Source: Echinarachnius parma (taxonomy: Eukaryota > Echinodermata > Echinoidea > Clypeasteroida > Echinarachniidae). Taken from it: DNA of 64,000 bases. The DNA is taken from assembly GCA_037951105.1 (NCBI GenBank), contig JBAMJV010007490.1, forward strand, positions 1-64,000. Direction: 5' to 3'. A program made the position numbers and the translations under genes. The notes under the pieces are model-generated. The model was not told the DNA's origin and did no database searches. It saw only the letters and a list, made by a program, of their open reading frames with translations. Of this stretch, positions 57,441-64,000 are shown one piece after another (position 1 is the stretch's first letter; each line of letters begins with the position of its first letter).

Positions 57441-57689
57441 GGTCTTTGAATTGAGAATCTGTTTGTAGCAAAGATCAGGGGCTTCTATGAGAAATCTAGT
57501 TGACTATAGCGCATATTAATTGTAAAGTAAAATGCTTGGTTGAGGATTTGAGACAAAACATGTCAACTATGCGTCGGTCTATAATGTATCATGTGTGATA
57601 AAGAAGACGATTATCATGATTATGGTATGAAACAGATTGCGAAATAAAATAGATGGATGTATTATACTAATTGACTAAATGCACTGTCA
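57441..57689. other. Gap between the TRIM start and block A right copy
   Basis: About 250 bp of AT-rich sequence that must contain the promoter-proximal or leader-intron sequence of the TRIM gene. No TATA box or initiator could be assigned. Confidence 0.4.
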
Positions 57690-58493
57690 GTCAAAATGTC
57701 AGGACCTTATTTAAATAAAGCTTCCATCCACTATGAGTTAGCAGTGGCATAGCGTGGTCTTACTGTTTTGGAATGAGGCAGGCCACGTATTATTTACACT
57801 TTCTATGTATGCTTTTATTTTAAATTGTTAAATTTGTGCATGTTGAATTGTGTTTTTTCCCAATAATAAGGGTCCATGGGACTCACTTAAATACGCCACT
57901 TCCGTTAATGAAGCAGCAAAGCTACCCTGATAGCTGACTGGCGCCTTTAAGACGTCATAACTTGGTCGTATTGACGTCATGTTTTGTCGTCTGAAAGACG
58001 TGAAAGACGTAATACATGACTAGAATAAGACGTAATTTTTACCAGTTTTTGCAATCAGCGTATTGCTGGTAAGACTACGACCGTGATTGTTCAAGCGCCG
58101 AAAAGATCATCCGGAGGTTGCTGTTTTGAATTCATTGATGATGAGGGTTTTTTCGTTTACAAGTTATTTCATTATAAAATTATTCCATTTTAACCAAAGG
58201 CGTTTCCTCTGTAGTTTTTTTCTTAGTTTATGAAACACTAGATATAAATATATCTTGGCTTATATGATTTTAACAAGCAAACTAAGACATGTAATCCATG
58301 TGAGTAATACTATTTTTCTAAATACGATTCTCACTAATACAAAACAATGATATATTTCAACGAGTATCGAAATGATCACTAATATACAACAATAATCTAT
58401 TTCTACGAGTATCGAAATGATCATGACGATGGATTTGCTATGACATCTGTAATATATCAAAAGACTTACTCAGGATTGTCGAGGTAGAATTAG

Positions 58494-58894
58494 CCCGGGG
58501 GGGGGGGGGGTACTCACGTATATTGGGTATACGGGGATGTGCCGCTGGGAAGGGTGACTTTTCAAGAAAGATCCTTAGACATGGGTCCCCTTTTCATAAC
58601 AAATCCTTAGACATGGGTCCCTTTTTCTATATTTCCCCTATCTTTTTTATACAGGATTTTGGGATTTGCGGATGTGAAATTGCAAAAATGTTCAAGCTCG
58701 CTACGCTCGCTAACTTAAAACCACAAAATTTGTGGGAAATACACCCAAAACATGCGCCGCAGGCGAAAACAAAAATCCTTAGACATGGGTCCATTTTTCG
58801 CAAAAGTACCCTTAGATGTGGGTATGGGTTTGGAGGTCTCAGCCGCACACCCCCGTCCGACTATAATCTGAGTACCCCCCCCCCCCCCCCCGGG
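58494..58894. mobile_element. 401-bp element with poly-G terminal repeats
   Basis: The left end is CCCGGGGG...GGTACTCA and the right end TGAGTACCCCC...CCCGGG, giving inverted repeats of about 20 bp mostly of G/C. Inside, CCTTAGACATGGGTCC occurs three times. The left block A copy reads AGAATTGAGGTGTATCAGC at about 829-847 with no insertion. The 131-codon ORF over it is not a gene. Confidence 0.8.
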
Positions 58895-59208
58895 TGTATC
58901 AGCGGGTGTGATGACTAGTTTCTCTCGTATCCTGTGCAGTTGATTTTAACATCTGTTATCAGAAATACTTTAATACTGTTTTTCCCCCTAAAAACCTACC
59001 GAATAATTGAAGCAAGTTCGTGTTGAGCTTATTATTGGTACACTGTGCCCAATGAGGTACTACCCTCTCGAAACAGTAGCATACTCGTAGGTCAGGGTTG
59101 TGTGCTGATAGGCGGATTCACATCACGTGATTAGATTACACACGAGACGCGTCTACCTCGGAAAAAATACATAATAGCGTCCTGAAATGTGCATACTAAG
59201 ATCGCGCA

Positions 59209-60694
59209 TTAAAGGGATCTGGTAACTTTGTTGACATTGTGCAAAAAGTGATAAATAGTTGATATAGGTTTGATAGATCTGATATTTCCACTAAGTAATG
59301 TGGGAACATGTTACGGTAAATTAATGTAATATGGCCGAGAAAGGAGCGAAAATGTAAAGTGATATTCGCTAACTCATTGCACTTACTTTGTATACAGGTA
59401 TAACCAGGGGCGTAGACAACGGGGGGCGGGGGAGGGGGGATGCGGGGTTTGCCTCCCCCACCTCACAAGATGGGGGGATGACATGTACGGTACAATCATC
59501 CCCCCCCCCCCCCAGGTTTTAGGGAAGGATTTTTTTTTTGTGTGTGTATCTGTATACGAGTGGGAAAGAAAAAATAAATTGTATGAGCTGAGACTTGTTA
59601 ATTCTAACGTTCAAAAAGTAATTTATACATCCACAATTTTTGCTGCGCGCTTCGCGCGCGAACAGATTATCTCAGTTTGTTGTGTAACTTGCGTGTGGTC
59701 TGGGGTGAGTATTTTTTTCTGTACCGGGTCACGTAGTTCCAGTGTAGGCTGGCATTGCTCTGGCTGCTTGTGTGACGTGCACCAAATTGCACCATTTCAA
59801 GTACGTATATAAATTCAAAATATTCTCCGTGGGAGGGGGATACCCCCTCCCAAACCCTCCCTATTTGGCTCTGCCCCAGTCCTCGGTAGCTTCGCCCCCT
59901 CGGGACTCATTCTTGACTATAGGCTATGTTGTTGGATCATACATAATGTGGCATATGATTTATGTTGGAACTGTGTATGGCACTAAATATAAATACAATA
60001 TGTGTGTGTGTTGGGGTGCATATTTAATAGTGTGTCAATTATTTGTTTTCTTCGTGAAAATATATCTAAAATTTCTGGTCGATCGAACCATTACACGCTT
60101 TCCCAGATACAGTGAATGTTAAGCCCAAATTCTCTATCTAGGTAAGCACCAGATTGCACAATTTCAAGTCCAAAAATGCAAAAGCTCCCTCGACCATCAT
60201 AATGAATGATCTTGGCTGCGAACAAAATTGACGAGCCCCCCTTCCCCTCCTCCCCCAATGAGAAGACTTTCAACCAATTCCCTCGGTCTCGAAAAAATTA
60301 GGCAGGCGGTCTCGGCGGGGAAAAAAATTGGCGACGGACACTCCCCCACCCCCCCCCCCCTCCCCACTGAGAGGACTTTCAAGCAATTGTCTTGGTCTCG
60401 AAATATTTCAGCAGGTGGTCTCGGCCGCGAACAAATTTGTCTCGGTCCGGTGAACGGCAAATCATCCCCCCCCCCCCCCTCAGGTGTAAGAACCTGTCTA
60501 CGCCACTGGGTATAACTCTCCAGTAGAAAATTAAAATCCGAACTCTTCAATCGTACATATCCATTTAACGAAAGGAGGAAAAACTCGTTCCATGCTTCTA
60601 TTGATAATGTACGAATACAACAAGGTTTGAGAGAACCATAATAGAGTTCTAAGTAAGTTTTCTGGATTTGGACAATGTTACTAGATCTCTTTAA
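59209..60694 (+). repeat. MITE-B copy split by a hAT-type insertion
   Basis: Same element as 1172-1546, with TTAA at 59209-59212 and 60691-60694, interrupted at 59405-60508. Confidence 0.85.
59405..60508. mobile_element. Non-autonomous hAT-type element, 1104 bp, with 8-bp target duplication
   Basis: It starts CAGGGGCGTAGACA and ends TGTCTACGCCACTG, giving imperfect inverted repeats that begin CAG, typical of hAT. GGTATAAC is present on both sides (59397-59404 and 60509-60516) and only once at the homologous site 1364-1371 in the left copy. Subterminal G/C runs can fold back. Short proline- or glycine-rich ORFs inside are artefacts, and there is no transposase. Confidence 0.9.
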
Positions 60695-60800
60695 ACAATA
60701 TTAAGTCAAAGTAGTTATAATTTAGGTGGGTACAGTAACACAAGAGGGAGATGATCATGAAGCGTGGACTTTTGAAAGCCGTTAATGTGGGAATAGCAAT

Positions 60801-61799
60801 ACAGAGTGAATCAGAAAAAAATGTCCCATCTTTTAAAAGTTGTCTTGTTTGAAGTATGAACATTTAATAATGGATTTTATGATATGTCTTGGTAGAGTTA
60901 TCCTTCCGGCATATCTCGGTACCCTTTTCATTTAAATCTTTGCACGCATGACTGAACATCAGACAATCTTAGAAGACTGCAAAATCACACTTGCGCCAAG
61001 TGGCTGGGTGAGGAATAAAACAAATTGTGAAATAATTAATAACTTTTACTGCTGGGACATCGAACATAACCCTTGCAAAACTTATGTTACACTCTAAGTT
61101 TTTGCATACTTGGTGACCAAAAATTATCTCTGTTGCGGGGTGAACTGAGGACGAACCATAATTCCAGTACTTGTCCTACTCAAACAGGTTTTAACATAAT
61201 TAACTGCTGCCAAATCAGGCAAGCCCTTTGCCAAGTACAGCACAAGCACAGATATCCATTGTAAATTGCCATTGTTAGTCAACACATAAACGAGATTCAT
61301 TTGTTGTTGTTATTGTAATTATTGAGATAGCACATTGGATGTAATAAAGTGCACTTGATGACGATGGTGGTGGTTAATGTGTTAGTGGAAAGATTGTCAG
61401 GGAACTGCCGCTTAAATATTCAGCGATCTTAAAAATCAATGCTTAATCAGAAAAGGGGAAATGTTAACACTGCATTATGAAAAAAAAATTACTGTGCGTG
61501 TGTGTGTGGGTGTGTGTGTGAGTGGGTTTCTGTCTGTCTGTCTGACTGTCTTTGTTCAAAACAGTTTTACTAACCCAACCACTTGGCGCAAGTGAGATTT
61601 TGCAGTCTTTTCCAGATTGTCTTTTGTTCAGTCATGCGTGCAGATATTTAAATGAAAAGGGTACCGAAATATGCTGGGAGTATAACTTTACCATATATCC
61701 TCCATACATATCACATATCATGAAACCCATGATTAAATGTTCATACTTCGAACAAGACAACTTTTAAAAGATGAGAAATTTTGTTCTGACTCACTCTGT
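60801..61799. mobile_element. 1.0-kb element with ~230-bp terminal inverted repeats, right copy only
   Basis: ACAGAGTGAATCAGAA at the left pairs with TTCTGACTCACTCTGT at the right. The arms continue through AAAAGTTGTCTTGTTTGAAG, GTACCCTTTTCATTTAAAT, GCATGACTGAAC and CACTTGCGCCAAGTGG. The ~540-bp spacer has a TG-rich and TCTG-rich simple repeat at 61495-61552. No transposase ORF is present. A TA next to the termini would fit a Tc1/mariner type (inference). Confidence 0.75.
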
Positions 61800-62575
61800 C
61801 GTAGCAAATCTTGTGTGTCCCCAAGCTGTGCCCACCAAGATATTATACTAACAGGAAAAATGGCACAGGAAATCGAAAAATCTTGCCTTAATGGGATGAT
61901 CATCATATTTATCGAGCATCCTTAGATGAGGAAGTCCTTATTTCTTTGCGAATTAACGTGTACATAATATTTCGACCCTATAAAGATCTTACATTAAACA
62001 AACAAAAGTATGATAACATCGTCATCATACTTCGGGTATGAGCATACCCGATTACGTTAATGCAAACGATTATTACTTTTCCAGTATGTTCCATTTTCTC
62101 GGTTGCCAGATTTGTATATTACATGGACTTATATCTTAGACTTGAACAAACAAGCGTCCCAAATACGTTATCATAACTATGTCAACATATCATTTACATA
62201 CAAAGGCACTGCGTGTACCATTTATATAATCATGAAATCGACAATATATGCCAAATTATGTTAAGTCGTATCTTATTGCATTTATATGTGATTTGCCGCT
62301 CTTTCTGATTTATTTGTCAAACAAAACTAGTTAATACCAGAGGAATACATTTTCAATCATACGAAACAACATAGAAAAACATTAACTTAATTGGGAAATA
62401 CAATGTATTAAGGACAGTTTTTTCAATTCTATAGATTTTTGTTTCCGCCTCAGGTGTGTCTTTCATAGCGGGCATTATTGTTATTATATTACTATATAGT
62501 AACGTGTATTCTGCAACTCTACAAAATGTGGATTTGCAGTGCGTTATCGTGGCTGTGATCGAGTGTTGTTCAACT

Positions 62576-62602
62576 GGGGGGGGGGGGGGGGGGGGGGGGG
62601 GC
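62576..62602. repeat. Poly-G tract
   Basis: A run of about 24 G, homologous to the tract at 4361-4382. Confidence 0.9.
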
Positions 62603-62689
62603 GAGACCGATAAAAGGTGGACCTTTCTGAATTGGGGGAGGGGGTGGGGTACGCACCCAACGCACACCTGTAGCTATGGGCATGTTAAC

Positions 62690-64000
62690 TAACGCGTTGT
62701 ATCACTTGCTTCTCTGCTCACAAATCGTTTCATTTTGAATATTTGCTGGACAGAATTATTTTAACATTCGCCACAGATATCACTCATAATTTCTCATCGT
62801 AAATTAATAAAAGCCCTAAACTATAATTGTATAAGGCTTATAAACACATTACTAAAATAAAAATCGCCTTTGATTTTAAGAGTTTTCCGAACGACCGTAT
62901 AATATGCCCATAGACATGGATTTGGATTTTGCTCTCCAGATTGGGTGACTGTGATTATCGCGTTTGTCAGTGATTTTCTTTTTATTTGTAGGCCAATAAA
63001 TTATGGAAGATAAGGCAAAGCAACGAATCTATTTTTTATCATTAATATTCTTCTGGTCATATTTTCGAATATTCGCCAAATTGTAAAGGGGCAGTAACGA
63101 CCCTCAAATTGGGGAAGTTCTTATGAAACTCTTTTCATTGCTCGAATAGTCAGAAGATAATCCTGACACTAACCCAAGCAATAATAATCAAATTGGCTTT
63201 TCTAAAAAAAAAGTGCGCGGGATCACGCGAAGTGATACAGATTTGTATTAATTAAATTCAAAGATAAAGAAAACTGAAAAGAAATATTTAAACGAATGAA
63301 AATGAGCAAAGAAAATAGACTAACGCGTTACATCACTTGATTCTCTGCTGACAAAATATTTCATTAGGAATATTTGACGGAGAGAATTATTCAATATTTG
63401 TCAAAGAAATCAATAATTGTCTTATTATAAATTAATAAACGTCCTAAATCATCATTGTATAAGGCTTTATTCACGCATTACCAGAATAAAGTTCGCTTTT
63501 GATTTTGACCTGGTTGTCCCACGTATGCCATGCCCATAGACATGATAAAGCACTTGGAGTTTGCACTCCAGATTTGGTGACTGTGATCCTCGTGTTTGCC
63601 AGTGATAATCTCTCTATTTGTAGGCCAAGAAATCAAAGAAGATAAGGCCAACGTATCAATTTTTATCATTAATATTCTACCAGTTATATTTTCAAAAATT
63701 TGCCAAAATGTAAAGGGGCGTAACGACCCTTGAATGGGTGAAGTTCCCATGAAACCCTTTTCATTGCTCGAATAGTCAGAAAATATATAAACCGGACACT
63801 AACCCAATGATAATTAAATCGGCTTTTCTAAAGAAAGTGCGCGTGATTACGCGAAGTGATGCAGATTTGTATCAATCAAATTTAAACATATAGGAAACGG
63901 AAAAGTAATATTTTAAATGAATGAAAATCAGCAAAGAAAAATAGACTAACACGTTAGATCACTTGATACCCTGCTCACAAAATGTTTCTTCAGGAATATT
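62690..64000. repeat. Tandem array of ~630-bp units, right copy
   Basis: Units start at about 62690, 63320 and 63950 with ACTAACGCGTT(G/A)(T/C)ATCACTTG. Same family as 4570-6940. GGAGTTTGCACTCC is present at about 63556 and is mutated (GGATTTTGCTCTCC) in the previous unit. The array continues past the window. Confidence 0.8.

Larger units (their letters stand above)
57690..64000. repeat. Block A, right copy
   Basis: Counterpart of 226-6940, running off the window. It lies directly 5' of the intact TRIM gene. Right-only insertions are 58494-58894, 59405-60508 and 60801-61799. It lacks the MITE-A of the left copy at 62331. Confidence 0.85.

Noticed and set aside
58523..58918. 131-codon ORF over the poly-G element
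   Set aside because: It lies inside a mobile element absent from the partner copy and has no protein motif.

Overview
This is a gene-poor, repeat-rich piece of an animal nuclear genome. The organism is inferred, not identified. Single-exon RING/B-box (TRIM) genes, L1/Tx1-type LINE relics, a Mag-like Gypsy element, many TTAA-flanked MITEs and long fold-back elements fit a marine invertebrate, perhaps a deuterostome such as an echinoderm or hemichordate. There is no bacterial-style operon, CRISPR array or phage module, and I found no clearly new defence or metabolic system.

Genes. Only two protein genes look functional, both TRIM type. A propeller-less TRIM (RING, two B-boxes, coiled coil) lies at 13217-14302 on + between two copies of one MITE family. 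A full-length TRIM with a C-terminal beta-propeller lies at 55530-57440 on -. A close paralogue at 42808-44704 on - is a pseudogene: its start codon is lost, it carries a frameshifting deletion of about 14 bp and an in-frame TAG, yet its propeller half is still open.

Duplication structure. Two blocks are repeated. Block A at 226-6940 matches 57690-64000 (the right copy runs off the window). Block B at 38985-44704 matches 49714-57440 and contains the TRIM pair. The copies carry different transposon insertions, and the partner copy keeps the empty site. This shows insertion boundaries, target duplications and order of events directly.

Region by region. 1-7000: block A left copy, ending in about four tandem ~600-bp units. 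7000-12500: MITEs, palindromic elements and an array of CGAACCTTCGGAATAA-type motifs. 12500-15315: propeller-less TRIM and flanking MITEs. 15316-19284: nothing recognisable. 19285-35850: one or two decayed LINEs on -, interrupted by a fold-back element, a ~122-bp minisatellite and a decayed Gypsy element (29396-34111). 35850-38985: MITE remnant, ~170-bp tandem repeat, a tRNA-like relic. 38985-44704: block B left copy with the TRIM pseudogene. 44705-49713: a solo LTR (45611-46573) and palindromic elements. 49714-57440: block B right copy with the intact TRIM. 57690-64000: block A right copy.

The two intact TRIMs are predicted E3 ubiquitin ligases. Tandem duplication, loss of one copy, and one sharply divergent propeller segment between near-identical paralogues resemble the birth-and-death pattern of expanded TRIM families, some of which act in innate immunity. 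That role is inference.
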